DNA of 46,507 nt from Planctomycetota bacterium (GCA_002685965.1 NYZE01000121.1:1-46507), one strand, 5' to 3'. Counted from the first letter of the stretch, positions 16,305 to 25,765 are shown. Notes: generated by a model not told the origin, from the sequence alone. Translations and numbers: made by a program.

Positions 16305-17941
16305 CCAAGGCGCGCGGATGGAGTATTACGGCTTCGGCGATTGTCTTCACTCTCCTGGGACTCTCTGCCGGTTGGCTCGCGGCTGGGGGGGCGAGCCCAA
16401 GGGCGGACTCTCCGGCGCCCGACGCCAGCAAAAAAGCCGGCGTGCAACTGCCCGCGGCAACACTCGAGAACCTGGGCGTTCGCGTCGACAAGCTGCAGCT
16501 GAAGTCGTTCTTTCGGACGGTGTCGGTAGCCGCAGTCGTTGTCGATGCGCCGACGACCCAGCAACCGGTGTTCGCGCCGATCGGTGGGCGTATCGACAGC
16601 ATCGAGGTGCGGCGTGGCACGACCATCACAACGGGACAGACTGTTGTGACGTTCATTCGCGACCCGTTGCCGCGCCCGGAGCTGACGCTGACCTCCGACG
16701 TCCTGCGACCCGGTCAAGAACGGCTGCACGAGAGCGTCCTGCAGCTGCGCAAGTTGGCCGAAGAGGTTCGCATCTCCCAGACCGAGCTCGAGCGCGTCGA
16801 ACGCTTCACCGGTGATGTCGGCGGGCGCAAGCTTCCAGTCATCCCGAGGCAACGAGCGATTGACCTGCGCTACCAGCTTGCGCGAGCCGGAAAGGCGCAC
16901 GAGCAGGCGCGGGAGGAACTCGAGAAGCACGGCCTGACGGTCGCGCAGATTGCCGGAATCGAGCGCGGTGCGTCGCTGCCGCTGTTCAACCGCGAGATGT
17001 GGCAGCGAGCACTGGCCCACAACGGGCTCTGGCCACAGGCTGCCAAGAACCTCAGCAAGGTGTTGCCGAAATCTCTGCGTTCCCTGCCTTGGGTGACTGC
17101 GACCATCGGCGAACTTGCGGCCAGCGGCCTGGCGACTCCCGAACTCGCCGCATGGATTGCGACCGCGAACGTGGCGAACCACTTCCTCGACATCGGTGTC
17201 CTGCTGCAACGCGGCCACACACTCGAGGATCTCGAGCGCCTCCATGCTCTCAACGCGCTCGAACCCGTTGTCCGGGTCTTGGCGCCACCGCTCGACGCAG
17301 GCGCCGCCTGGGACGTTGCCGACGTGTTGACGAAGCGCGGCGCCAAGGTCGTTGCCGGTCAGCCGCTCGTGGCACTGCGCGATCCGCGTCGGCTTTTCCT
17401 GCGCACGAAACCCGTCGGCATCGAAGTGGGGGCCATCCTGATCGCGGCGCGCGAGCGACACCGCATCGTCGCAAAGCCGTTCATTCGATCGTCCGGGCCT
17501 GTGCTCGAGGACTTGACGATCAGCTACGTCGAGAGCTCAAGAGACAACGACGGAACAGTCGCCTTCGTCGAGGTGGGCAACACGGTTGCATCCGAGATCG
17601 CGCGCGAGAGCGGACTCAAGTCGCGCACGTGGGCGCTGCGCACCGGCTTGCGTTATCTCCTCGAGGTCCCGACACAGAAGCTGGACAACGTCTTCGTGCT
17701 GCCAGCCGCGGCTGTGACCGAAGACGGGCCGAACAAGATTGTCTTCCTCCAAGACGGCGACAGCTTCAAACCTGTGCCCGTTGTGATCGTCTATCAGGAC
17801 CAGGAGGTGGCCGTCATCCCGGTATCCAATAAGGTCCTGCTCTTTCCAGGAGATCGCGTCGTGCACGCTGGCGCGTTCGAGCTCGGCCTCGCCATGAAGG
17901 GGAGTGACGCGGTCGACCCACACGCCGGGCACCAGCACTAG
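16301..17941 (+). CDS. RND efflux periplasmic adaptor (CusB/CzcB-like)
   Basis: A 546-residue membrane-fusion protein joining the inner-membrane pump to the outer-membrane channel. It has an N-terminal membrane anchor or signal (about 9-28), a beta-barrel/lipoyl half-motif with VFAPIGGRIDSIEVRRGTTI around 87-106, a long helical hairpin, and the second lipoyl half with VLTKRGAKVVAGQPLVALRDP around 345-365. The membrane-proximal part follows, with VFVLPAAAV near 465. The hairpin region, about residues 120-330, is longer than in ordinary CusB and contains extra globular-looking sequence. The C-terminus is His-rich (DPHAGHQH), pointing to metal handling. It is 6 bp before the permease gene. Confidence 0.88.
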   Translation: MTKARGWSITASAIVFTLLGLSAGWLAAGGASPRADSPAPDASKKAGVQLPAATLENLGVRVDKLQLKSFFRTVSVAAVVVDAPTTQQPVFAPIGGRIDSIEVRRGTTITTGQTVVTFIRDPLPRPELTLTSDVLRPGQERLHESVLQLRKLAEEVRISQTELERVERFTGDVGGRKLPVIPRQRAIDLRYQLARAGKAHEQAREELEKHGLTVAQIAGIERGASLPLFNREMWQRALAHNGLWPQAAKNLSKVLPKSLRSLPWVTATIGELAASGLATPELAAWIATANVANHFLDIGVLLQRGHTLEDLERLHALNALEPVVRVLAPPLDAGAAWDVADVLTKRGAKVVAGQPLVALRDPRRLFLRTKPVGIEVGAILIAARERHRIVAKPFIRSSGPVLEDLTISYVESSRDNDGTVAFVEVGNTVASEIARESGLKSRTWALRTGLRYLLEVPTQKLDNVFVLPAAAVTEDGPNKIVFLQDGDSFKPVPVVIVYQDQEVAVIPVSNKVLLFPGDRVVHAGAFELGLAMKGSDAVDPHAGHQH

Positions 17942-17947
17942 CCCGCC

Positions 17948-20900
17948 ATGCTCAACCGGATCATCGCCGCAGCCCTGCGCAACCGAGCAATCGTCTTGCT
18001 CGGCGCCTTCGTGATCGGCTGCTACGGCCTGGTCGAGGCCGTGCGCAGGCCGATCGACGTGCTACCGGACCTCAACCGCCCCATCGTCACGGTTCTGACC
18101 GAGGCGCACGGCATGGTGTCCGAAGACGTCGAACGCCTGGTCACCTGGCCGATCGAGCAGGTCATGAACGGTGCGACGGGTGTGTTCCGCGTGCGCTCCT
18201 CGAGTGGCCTCGGTCTGTCGGTTGTCTACATCGAGTTCGACTGGGGCACGGACATCTACCTGGACCGCCAGATCGTGGCCGAGAAGCTCCAGCTAGCCGC
18301 GCCCAAGTTGCCGCCCGGTGTGCAAGCGATGCTCGCCCCGATCACCAGCATCATGGGACAGGTGCAGCTGGTCGGCTTCCAGAGCAAGACCGGCGCGACC
18401 GACGTGCTCGAACTGCGGCGCATCATCGATCGCGATGTCCGCCCGCGCATGCTGTCGCTCTCGGGCGTGGCCCAGATCATCACGACCGGCGGTCAACCCA
18501 CCGAGCTGCAGGTGATCGTCGACGCGAACAAGCTGCGGAGCTTCGATGTCACCTTGCAGGAGGTCGCCGCGGCGACGCGTCACGCCAACATCAGCGTGAC
18601 CGGCGGGTTCCTGAAGATTGGCGCGAAGGGGCCGCTCGTAGCGGTGTCAGGGCTCCTGGAGACGCCCGAAGAGCTGTCACTCGCCGTCGTGCAAGATGAC
18701 CCGACGCGTCCGGTGCGGATTGCAGACGTTGCCGACATCGTGTTTGGACCGGCTGCGATTCCGGTCGGTGCGGGCGGCATCAATGGCGGCCCCGGCGTGC
18801 TGATGGTGATCATGAAGCAGCCCGGTGTCGACACGCTCGACCTCACGGCTCGCGTCAACGCCGAGCTGCAGCTAATCGCGCGTGAGCTACCTGACGACGT
18901 CGTGATCGAGGAGGGCCTGTTCCAGCAGGCGGCCTTCATCGAGCGTGCCATCGACAACGTGCTCGGAGCGGTCAGGGACGGTGGCTTCCTCGTCGTCATC
19001 ATCCTGTTCCTGTTCTTGCTCAACGTGCGCACGACGTTGATCACGCTGTCGGCGATCCCTCTGTCCGTCGCGATCGCGGCGCTCGTGTTCGCTGCGTTCG
19101 GATTGACGATCAACACGATGACCCTCGGTGGGTTGGCCGTTGCAATTGGAACGCTCGTCGATGACGCGATCGTCGATGTTGAGAACGTATTCCGTCGTTT
19201 GCACGAGAATGCCGGTCGCGATCGGCCTGAACCGGCGCTGTGGGTGATCTTCACGGCCTCGAGCGAGATCCGTAAGCCCGTCATGTACGGCACGCTGCTC
19301 GTGACCGTCGTCTATCTGCCGCTGTTCTTCCTGAGTGGCATCGAAGGCCGGCTGTTCGCCCCGATCGGGCTCGCCTACATCATCAGCGTGATGGCGTCAC
19401 TGCTCGTGGCGCTGACGGTTACGCCGGTCTTGTGCTACTACCTGCTCGGCCGGCGAGTGGGGAATCAGTCCTCGGACTACGGCGGCAGACTCGTGGCCCG
19501 ACTCCGTGCCGTCGCGGCGGCAGGGGTGCGCTACAGCACGCGACACACTGACAGCATCGTTGGTATCTCGGTGGCCGCCTTCCTGATCGTTGGCGCCTTC
19601 CTGGTCAATACGGGTTCGACGTTCCTGCCACCCTTCAACGAAGGGACCGCGCAGATCAACATCGTCCTGCCACCGGATGCGAGCATCGAGACCTCGGATC
19701 GGTTCGGGCGACGACTCGAGCAGGTGGTCATGAGCGTCGAGGGCGTCAGCAGTGTCGCGCGCCGGACGGGCCGCGCGCCCGGTGACGAGCATGTCATGCC
19801 GGTGAGCGTCAGCGAAGCCATCGTCAACTTTGATCCGGAATCGCCGCGCGCTCGCGAGGAGGTCATCGAAGAGATCCGCCAGCGACTCGCGCAGGAGTTG
19901 CCCGGGGTTGCGACGTCCACCGAGCAGCCGCTCGCGCATCTCTTGAGCGCCTTGCTCTCCGGCGTGACGGCTCAGGTGGCGATCAAGGTCATCGGCCCCG
20001 ACTTGGGCGTGCTACGCGACACTGCGGCGGAGGTCGAGGCCGCCGTGCGCGGCGTGCCAGGCGTGCGCGATCTGTTCACCGAGCCGCAGGTGCTCATCGA
20101 CCAGGTCGAAGTGAGGCCGCGCCGCACCGACCTCGCTCGTTTGGGGATCAGTGTCGCTCATCTCGCCGAGACGGTCGAGTTGGCCATGGGGGGCGAGGAC
20201 ATCTCGAGGCTGCAGGTCGGCCAGGTTGCCTACCCGATCAAGGTGCGGCTCAGGGAAGGAGATCGGCGCGACCTGTCGCAGATCGCCGGGCTCTACCTGC
20301 GCCGTGGCGAAGACTCACTGGCGCGGGTCTCGGATGTCGCCGACGTTCGCGTCTCGAAGACCCCCAACAACATCAACCGGGAGAACGTGCAGCGGCGCAT
20401 CGTTGTCCAACACAATGTAGGCGGACGTTCGCTCGGTGAAGTTGTCGCCGACGTCACGGCTGTGTTGCGACCACTCCGCGATCGGCTCGCGGCTATGCCG
20501 GGCTACTCGATCCGCATCAGCGGACAGTTCGAGGCGCAGCAAGAGGCGACGCGGCTGATCCTGTTGTTGAGCCTGCTGTCGATCGCCTTGATGGTGCTGA
20601 TTCTCTTCCTGCACTTCCGCTCGCTCCGACTGGCGCTCCTGGTGCTCTTGACTCGCCCGTTGGCCTTCATCGGTGCTGCGGCCTACGTCATCCTGAGCAG
20701 CCAGGTGATGTCCGTTGCGACGCTGGTGGGGTTCATCGCCCTGCTCGGGATGGCCGCGCGCAATGCGATCCTGCTCGTCGACCACTACGTGCATCTGATG
20801 CGCGAAGAGGGCGAAGGCTTTTCGATCGACATGCTGGTGCGCGCCGGGCAAGAGCGAATCGTGCCGGTGCTCATGACCGCGCTCACGAGCGGCATTGGTC

Positions 20901-21178
20901 TCGTACCATTGGCGCTGGCGGCCGATCAACCCGGGCGCGAGCTGCTCTACCCGGTCGCCACCGTGATCATCGGTGGGCTCGTTACGAACACTCTCCTCGA
21001 CTTCCTCGTCATGCCGGGCCTCTTTTGGCGGTTCGGGCGCGGCGAAGCCGAGCGGCTGGCCGCCATACCCGTGGAGAACGAGAACTTGGAACGCATTCGC
21101 AAGCAGCTCGTCCTTGGAGAGCACGCACAAGAAGACGAACGACCAGCCGTGGCGGGCGTTGAAAGCATGGACTCTTGA
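17948..21178 (+). CDS. Heavy-metal RND efflux permease (CzcA/CusA family)
   Basis: A 1076-residue inner-membrane proton-driven pump with the full RND length. The N-terminal helix is followed by RRPIDVLPDLNRPIVTVLTE, typical of the HME-RND group. The first membrane bundle includes GGLAVAIGTLVDDAIVDVEN near residue 398-417, with the acidic residues expected in the proton relay of metal-type RND pumps. The second bundle near 870-1020 mirrors it with LVGFIALLGMAARNAILLVDHY. The periplasmic loops lie at about 40-335 and 560-860. It sits in an operon with an outer-membrane factor, an adaptor, and His-rich small proteins on both sides. The metal cannot be fixed from sequence; copper/silver or zinc/cobalt/nickel are the candidates. 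Confidence 0.93.
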   Translation: MLNRIIAAALRNRAIVLLGAFVIGCYGLVEAVRRPIDVLPDLNRPIVTVLTEAHGMVSEDVERLVTWPIEQVMNGATGVFRVRSSSGLGLSVVYIEFDWGTDIYLDRQIVAEKLQLAAPKLPPGVQAMLAPITSIMGQVQLVGFQSKTGATDVLELRRIIDRDVRPRMLSLSGVAQIITTGGQPTELQVIVDANKLRSFDVTLQEVAAATRHANISVTGGFLKIGAKGPLVAVSGLLETPEELSLAVVQDDPTRPVRIADVADIVFGPAAIPVGAGGINGGPGVLMVIMKQPGVDTLDLTARVNAELQLIARELPDDVVIEEGLFQQAAFIERAIDNVLGAVRDGGFLVVIILFLFLLNVRTTLITLSAIPLSVAIAALVFAAFGLTINTMTLGGLAVAIGTLVDDAIVDVENVFRRLHENAGRDRPEPALWVIFTASSEIRKPVMYGTLLVTVVYLPLFFLSGIEGRLFAPIGLAYIISVMASLLVALTVTPVLCYYLLGRRVGNQSSDYGGRLVARLRAVAAAGVRYSTRHTDSIVGISVAAFLIVGAFLVNTGSTFLPPFNEGTAQINIVLPPDASIETSDRFGRRLEQVVMSVEGVSSVARRTGRAPGDEHVMPVSVSEAIVNFDPESPRAREEVIEEIRQRLAQELPGVATSTEQPLAHLLSALLSGVTAQVAIKVIGPDLGVLRDTAAEVEAAVRGVPGVRDLFTEPQVLIDQVEVRPRRTDLARLGISVAHLAETVELAMGGEDISRLQVGQVAYPIKVRLREGDRRDLSQIAGLYLRRGEDSLARVSDVADVRVSKTPNNINRENVQRRIVVQHNVGGRSLGEVVADVTAVLRPLRDRLAAMPGYSIRISGQFEAQQEATRLILLLSLLSIALMVLILFLHFRSLRLALLVLLTRPLAFIGAAAYVILSSQVMSVATLVGFIALLGMAARNAILLVDHYVHLMREEGEGFSIDMLVRAGQERIVPVLMTALTSGIGLVPLALAADQPGRELLYPVATVIIGGLVTNTLLDFLVMPGLFWRFGRGEAERLAAIPVENENLERIRKQLVLGEHAQEDERPAVAGVESMDS

Positions 21179-21189
21179 TAGGTGGAACG

Positions 21190-21621
21190 ATGAAGAACGT
21201 GACAGTTGCGGTCCTGATCGCCGCGTTGATTGGCCTTGGGGCCTGTGACCCCGCGGCGCCCGACAAGCAGTCGGTCAAGCATCCGACCAAGGGACCGCAT
21301 GGAGGGAAGGTGCTCGAGGTCGGAGCGCACGTTGCCCACCTCGAGATCGCTCATGACGAGGCGGCCGGCAAGATGACGATCTGGGTGCTGGGGCCCGACC
21401 TCGCGACGCCGCTGAAGCTCGCGAAGCCGCCGCAGCTGAAGATCGCCAGCGCGGACGGACCCAGGGTCATCGACAGCAAACCCGGGGCTGCTGCCGCGGG
21501 AGATTCGATCTTCGTCGCGATCGACAAGGCCCTCGCCGAGCACGCGCCAGAAGGGCGTATCACGGTCGAGATCAACGGCAAGGTCTACAACCCGGCCCTG
21601 ACACACGACCATCAACACTGA
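21190..21621 (+). CDS. His-rich periplasmic lipoprotein of the efflux operon
   Basis: A 143-residue lipoprotein starting at the ATG at 21190 (after GGTGG); an upstream ATG at 21175 overlaps the permease stop. The signal ends IGLGAC with the lipid Cys at about 19. The mature part starts with KHPTKGPHGGKVLEVG, a motif common in small proteins next to heavy-metal RND pumps, then a compact beta-domain, and ends with HDHQH. A role as a periplasmic metal chaperone or sensor for the pump is inferred from position and ligands. It is the last gene of the operon and faces the inositol-phosphate synthase gene tail to tail, with only 10 bp between them. Confidence 0.78.
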   Translation: MKNVTVAVLIAALIGLGACDPAAPDKQSVKHPTKGPHGGKVLEVGAHVAHLEIAHDEAAGKMTIWVLGPDLATPLKLAKPPQLKIASADGPRVIDSKPGAAAAGDSIFVAIDKALAEHAPEGRITVEINGKVYNPALTHDHQH

Positions 21622-21631
21622 TCGCCCGGGC

Positions 21632-22876
21632 TCAGTCGAGCGTTTCGCGCTCCTTGCGCGCGTAGGCCTCGAGCATGTGCCACTGGTAGTGCAGGTCGTC
21701 CACATCTAGGCCGACCGGGCGCTTGAAGAAGCAAGCCAGGTGCCGCATGGGCCCCGTCTCTCCCCGCTGCGCGGCATAGTCGACGAGTCGCACCATGTCG
21801 AGGATGAGCGGCGCGGCGAGCACCGAATCGCAGCCGTGCCACGTGAACTGCATGTGCATCTTGAAGTTCAAGAAGCCCTCGAAGTGGATGTGGTCCCACG
21901 CGGTCTTGAGGTCGCCGAGCGATGGCACGTAGTCGATCGCGACGTGCGTCTGCAGTGGGTAGCCGAGGATGCTTTGCAGCAGCGAGTCCTTGGTTGCGAC
22001 CTTGGACTTCTTGTTGTCCGCATCCGCGAGCACTGCGCCATCGCGATCGCCGAGCAGGTTGTAGCCCTGCCACGACAACACGTGCAGGTTGCGGTACTTG
22101 AACATCGGCGCCAGTGCGCTCTTGACCAGGGTCTCGCCGGTCTTGCCGTCGGAGCCCATGAACGGCGTGCCGGTCTCCGCGAAGATCTCCTGGATGGCGG
22201 GTACGAGCGTTGCGTTACTCGGGGTGAAGTGGATGAACGGACAGCCCTCAGCGGCGGCGGCGTAGGCGTAGAGCAACGATGGGCGCATGTTGCGCGAGTT
22301 GTCTCCATCGATCGCCTTGTCCAGCGCTACACGAGATGCGTGCAGCCGGCCGAGCCGTACCGGCGCCTCGGTCGAGGACAGGTTGACGACGATGACGCGG
22401 TCCAGCTTGTGGCGGCCGCGGAAGTCGCTCAGATCGGCCCGCAGGGTTTTGATGATGCTGCGCAGGTTACGGCGATCACCCTTCACGCTGCGGTCGGCGA
22501 GCGACAGGATCGCCTTGCCGGCGTTGCGGGCCGTGCCGACTTTGACCTCGCGATCAACCTTGCGGTATTCGGGCGCCAGTTTCTTGACGAGATCGGTGGA
22601 GACTGTATGCACGTCGCGCCCGACTTCGAGCGCCGCTTCACGGGCCGTGGTTTCGCGTATGTCGTGGCCACCGAACACTAGGTCGCCGAAGTCCGCGAGA
22701 GGGAAGCCCGCGAACAACTCACTCTCGGTGAGTAACCCGATTGGGGTGCTGAGCCCACGCGCGATCGCGAAGGTCCCGGTCATCACTGTTGTGGCGAGGC
22801 CGCCGCGCGCCCCGATCAGCCAGACACCGAGCTTCTTGGATCGTCGCTTTGCTCCGTGTGGCCTTGTGCGTGTCAT
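21632..22876 (-). CDS. ino1: Myo-inositol-1-phosphate synthase
   Basis: A 414-residue enzyme that turns glucose 6-phosphate into inositol 3-phosphate using NAD, the first step to inositol lipids and solutes. The N-terminal nucleotide-binding loop is VWLIGARGGLATTV (about 18-31). Family signatures follow: NLSSTEAPV, HFTPSNATLVP, GSDGKTGETLVKSALAPMF and NLLGDRDGAVLADA. The C-terminal part contains the conserved Lys/Asp-rich catalytic blocks. Length fits the short prokaryotic form. It is convergent with the efflux operon and divergent from the outer-membrane protein at 23043, with a 166-bp shared promoter region. Confidence 0.93.
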   Translation of the reverse strand: MTRTRPHGAKRRSKKLGVWLIGARGGLATTVMTGTFAIARGLSTPIGLLTESELFAGFPLADFGDLVFGGHDIRETTAREAALEVGRDVHTVSTDLVKKLAPEYRKVDREVKVGTARNAGKAILSLADRSVKGDRRNLRSIIKTLRADLSDFRGRHKLDRVIVVNLSSTEAPVRLGRLHASRVALDKAIDGDNSRNMRPSLLYAYAAAAEGCPFIHFTPSNATLVPAIQEIFAETGTPFMGSDGKTGETLVKSALAPMFKYRNLHVLSWQGYNLLGDRDGAVLADADNKKSKVATKDSLLQSILGYPLQTHVAIDYVPSLGDLKTAWDHIHFEGFLNFKMHMQFTWHGCDSVLAAPLILDMVRLVDYAAQRGETGPMRHLACFFKRPVGLDVDDLHYQWHMLEAYARKERETLD

Positions 22877-23042
22877 CCGGTCCGCAGAGAAACGAGCGAA
22901 GGATGATAGCGTTCAGCGGTGCGCCACGGAGCCTGGCCCTTGTGGAACGATGCGGATCGGCCTGAAAAACTTGCTTGTCGGCCGCGAACCGACGCTCTAG
23001 ACCCGCCCGCCTGCCCGACCGCCCCCTTTTCCAGGCCCAACG

Positions 23043-23879
23043 ATGACACCGACTCTCTCGCTTTGTTCGTTCGCCCTGTGGGCGCTTGCCCCTCTCACGC
23101 TCCCCGCCGATGCCCTTGCGGACGTCCCTGTCGCGCTGCCGACCCCCGCCCCGGAGACCGAGCACGTGCGCCTGGCCTGGGATGCCGCCGGTGACGAGAG
23201 CCAGCTCCGGGACGGCCTCTCGGGCTCCGCTTCGCTCGGCGTATCGATGGCCTTCGGTAACACCGAGTCGCGGACCGTTGCTGCGAACGTGCAAGCGACC
23301 TACGAAGCCGACAAGGAGAACCGCGCGAGCGGCCTGATCGACTTCCTCTACGCCCAGGCCAAGGACGCAGCTACGGGCGTCAGGTCGGAGACGCAGGACC
23401 GGCAGCGTGTCGCGCTGCAGTACGACCGCTTCCTCACCGAGGAACTGTATGCGTTCTTACGGCTCGAGGGCCAGCGCGATGGCGTCCAGCGGTTGAAGCA
23501 CCGATCCATCGTTTCTGGTGGTCTCGGCTGCCAGTTGATCCACGAGAAGACGCGCAAGACCGCCGTCGAAGCTGGCTTTGCCTACACCACCGAGAGGTAC
23601 GACGGCACGTCGCCGGACAACGGCCTCGCCGCGCGCCTGGCTGGCAGCTACATGGAGCAGCTGACCGACGAGCTGAAGTGCAACGTGACGCTCGAGTGGC
23701 TGCCTGGCCTCAACAACATGAACGACCAACTCCTGCTCGGCACGGCCCAGCTCGAGTACAACCTCGCCAAGGCCTTCCTGGCGACGCTGCGCTACGAGTT
23801 CGACTACGACAACACGCCGCGGTCGGGGAACGAGCGGTTGGATCACCGGGTGATCTGGGGACTCGGCTACAGCTTCTAG
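23043..23879 (+). CDS. DUF481 outer-membrane beta-barrel protein (YdiY-like)
   Basis: A 278-residue exported protein with a signal peptide (cleaved near residue 27). From about 62 the repeating pattern of alternating polar and hydrophobic residues marks beta strands: GSASLGVSMAFGNTESRTV is the strand pair typical of DUF481, whose E. coli member YdiY is described as a salt-induced outer-membrane protein. The C-terminus ends in an aromatic residue (GLGYSF), as outer-membrane barrels usually do. Its function is unknown. A palindromic repeat lies 20 bp beyond its stop. Confidence 0.87.
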   Translation: MTPTLSLCSFALWALAPLTLPADALADVPVALPTPAPETEHVRLAWDAAGDESQLRDGLSGSASLGVSMAFGNTESRTVAANVQATYEADKENRASGLIDFLYAQAKDAATGVRSETQDRQRVALQYDRFLTEELYAFLRLEGQRDGVQRLKHRSIVSGGLGCQLIHEKTRKTAVEAGFAYTTERYDGTSPDNGLAARLAGSYMEQLTDELKCNVTLEWLPGLNNMNDQLLLGTAQLEYNLAKAFLATLRYEFDYDNTPRSGNERLDHRVIWGLGYSF

Positions 23880-23899
23880 GTCGAGAACGGATGCGCAGA

Positions 23900-23926
23900 G
23901 CAACTCTCGTGCCCTTTGGGCACTCG
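23900..23926. repeat. Dispersed palindromic repeat, copy 1
   Basis: GCAACTCTCGTGCCC followed by TTT and GGGCACTCG contains a perfect 6-bp hairpin (GTGCCC/GGGCAC). A second copy, matching at 25 of 27 bases, lies at 38632-38658. The differing stem base keeps pairing as a G-U pair. The position, just downstream of the DUF481 gene, suits a terminator or a REP-like element. Confidence 0.5.
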
Positions 23927-24029
23927 CCTCGCGCCGTCCATGTCCACGTCTTCGGTGTTGGGCGTTCCTGTTTGTCTGAGGCCGTTTCCCGGGAACGCGC
24001 GATGGGGTTACCCGCTAGGCTGACGGTTC

Positions 24030-24782
24030 ATGACTGATCTGCGCTTCAGCGTCGTCGTGCCGATGTACGACGAAGAAGAGAACGTCGACGCCTTAGTCGA
24101 TGAGCTGAGCGAAGTTCTGCCGCCGCTGGGCGACTTCGAGGCCATCATCGTGGATGACGGGAGTACCGACCGCACTGCGGAGTTCCTGCAGCGGCGGGCG
24201 AGCGGGCTGCCTTGGTTGCGGGTCGTGAGCCTGGCTCAAAACCGGGGGCAAAGCACGGCCGTGTGTGCGGGGTTCGATCATGTCCGAGCGGACATCGTGT
24301 TGACGATGGACGGCGACATGCAGAACGATGCGCATGACTTCCAGAAGCTGCTCGAGGGGCTGGAGACGGCCGACGTGGTCTCCGGGATCCGCGCCAAGCG
24401 GCGTGATACGTGGGTTCGGCGCATGTCCTCGAAGATCGCCAACGGCGTGCGCAACTGGATCTCGGGCGACCACGTGGTCGACTCGGCGTCCGGGATCAAG
24501 GGATTCCGCATGGAGGTCGTCCGGCGCCTGCCGCGCTTCCATGGCATGCATCGGTTCATGCCGACGCTGGCGCGCATGGTGGGGGCCAAGGTCGTCGAGG
24601 TCGAGGTCAACCACCGCGAACGGGCCGCGGGTACCGCCAAGTACGGCGTCATGAACCGCGCGTTTCATGCCTTCGTCGACCTGTGCGGCGTACGTTGGCT
24701 CAAGAAGCGCATGATCCACTACGAAGTGCGCAAGGAGCCCGCCAAATCGCCACGTCGGCCGCCGCTTGCGCCTGTCGGTTAG
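24030..24782 (+). CDS. Family 2 glycosyltransferase (dolichol-phosphate mannosyltransferase-like)
   Basis: A 250-residue GT-A fold enzyme that transfers a sugar from a nucleotide sugar, probably to a polyprenyl phosphate. It shows the opening strand FSVVVPMYDEEENV, the metal-binding/UDP motif VDDGSTD at 41-47, NRGQSTAVCAGFDH, and TMDGDMQND near 91-99 (the DxD-like site). The block GIKGFRMEVVRRLPRFHGMHRFMP is typical of the DPM1/ArnC/GtrB subgroup. It lacks the C-terminal membrane helices of GtrB and ends in a basic Pro-rich tail. It is followed immediately by a family 9 glycosyltransferase, so the pair may act on one cell-surface glycan. Confidence 0.88.
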   Translation: MTDLRFSVVVPMYDEEENVDALVDELSEVLPPLGDFEAIIVDDGSTDRTAEFLQRRASGLPWLRVVSLAQNRGQSTAVCAGFDHVRADIVLTMDGDMQNDAHDFQKLLEGLETADVVSGIRAKRRDTWVRRMSSKIANGVRNWISGDHVVDSASGIKGFRMEVVRRLPRFHGMHRFMPTLARMVGAKVVEVEVNHRERAAGTAKYGVMNRAFHAFVDLCGVRWLKKRMIHYEVRKEPAKSPRRPPLAPVG

Positions 24783-24787
24783 GGGGA

Positions 24788-25762
24788 ACGACGAGCGTCG
24801 TCATCGTCCGATTGTCGAGCATGGGCGATGTCGCGCAGGCGCTACCCATCGTCGGCGTATTGCACGACGCGGGCGTGCGCGTGGGTTGGGCCGTAGAGGA
24901 TCGGTTCGCGGGCATCGTTGAACATGCGCGCTGGCCGGTCGAGCCCTTGGTTTGGAAACGCGGGGTCCCGGGGCTGATGAATCTGCGCGGACGGGGGCGC
25001 GACTTCGAAGCAGTGCTCGACGTGCAAGGCAACATGAAGAGTGGCACGGTGGCTGTCTCGCTCGGCGCCGGCACGGTGATCGGGTTGGCGCGTGAGAACG
25101 TGCGTGAGTTCGGCAACCTGATGTTCACTGCTGTGCGCGCCGCGCCGGCGCGTGGGCCGCACGTGCTCGAGCGTTCGCTCGCGGTGGTCGAGCAATGTTT
25201 GGGACGCCGCGTCGCGCCAGACGACATCCCCGAGCCGCCGTGGCTCGAGGCGCGGCCTCACGCGGTCGAGCGCGTTCGTGGTCAGCTGGCCGCGGTCGGC
25301 GTCGACATTCAGCGGCCGGGCATTGCCGCCGTCGTTGGCGTGCCGGACGACCCGCGCGCCTGGCCCGTGACGTTGGCCGCGAAACTCGTGCAAGAGCATG
25401 CGGGCTTCTTGATCGCTGGCCCGGCCGAAGCGGGGCTGTCCTTGCCTGCTGACGTTCCGGTGCTCCGCCAAGGCGCAGACACGGAACTCTTGATCGCGCT
25501 CGGCCGATTGCTCGCGGAACATGGCTGGCGCGTGGCCGGACACGACAGCGGCGCGATGCACGTCTTGCATGCGTGTGCCGTGCGTGGTGTCGTCCTGTTT
25601 GGCCCACAGGACCCGGCGCGCACCGGTCCTTGGCGTGGACGCACCCTTGTCGCGCCGGGTGAGCTCGCTTGCCGCCCCTGCCTCGATCGCGTTTGCCGCG
25701 AGGCCAGCGGCCCGGTTTGCATGTCGCGTATCGACCCGGAGCAAGTCGCGCGTAGCCTGTAG
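24788..25762 (+). CDS. Family 9 glycosyltransferase (heptosyltransferase-like); start unclear
   Basis: About 324 residues of the heptosyltransferase/ADP-heptose:LPS transferase family: VVIVRLSSMGDVAQALPIV at the start, LDVQGNMKSG, then GHDSGAMHVLHACAVRGVVLFGP near the end, which is the nucleotide-sugar binding signature, and a Cys-rich tail (LACRPCLDRVCRE). The opening strand would normally begin with Met just before VVIVRLSS, but no ATG, GTG or TTG lies there. The first candidates in frame are ACG at 24788 and 24791, right after GGGGGA, then TTG at 24812 and ATG at 24821, which would delete the first strand. A sequence error is also possible. The gene starts 5 bp after the family 2 glycosyltransferase stop and ends 3 bp before queF. 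Confidence 0.75.
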   Translation, partial: TTSVVIVRLSSMGDVAQALPIVGVLHDAGVRVGWAVEDRFAGIVEHARWPVEPLVWKRGVPGLMNLRGRGRDFEAVLDVQGNMKSGTVAVSLGAGTVIGLARENVREFGNLMFTAVRAAPARGPHVLERSLAVVEQCLGRRVAPDDIPEPPWLEARPHAVERVRGQLAAVGVDIQRPGIAAVVGVPDDPRAWPVTLAAKLVQEHAGFLIAGPAEAGLSLPADVPVLRQGADTELLIALGRLLAEHGWRVAGHDSGAMHVLHACAVRGVVLFGPQDPARTGPWRGRTLVAPGELACRPCLDRVCREASGPVCMSRIDPEQVARSL

Positions 25763-25765
25763 CCC

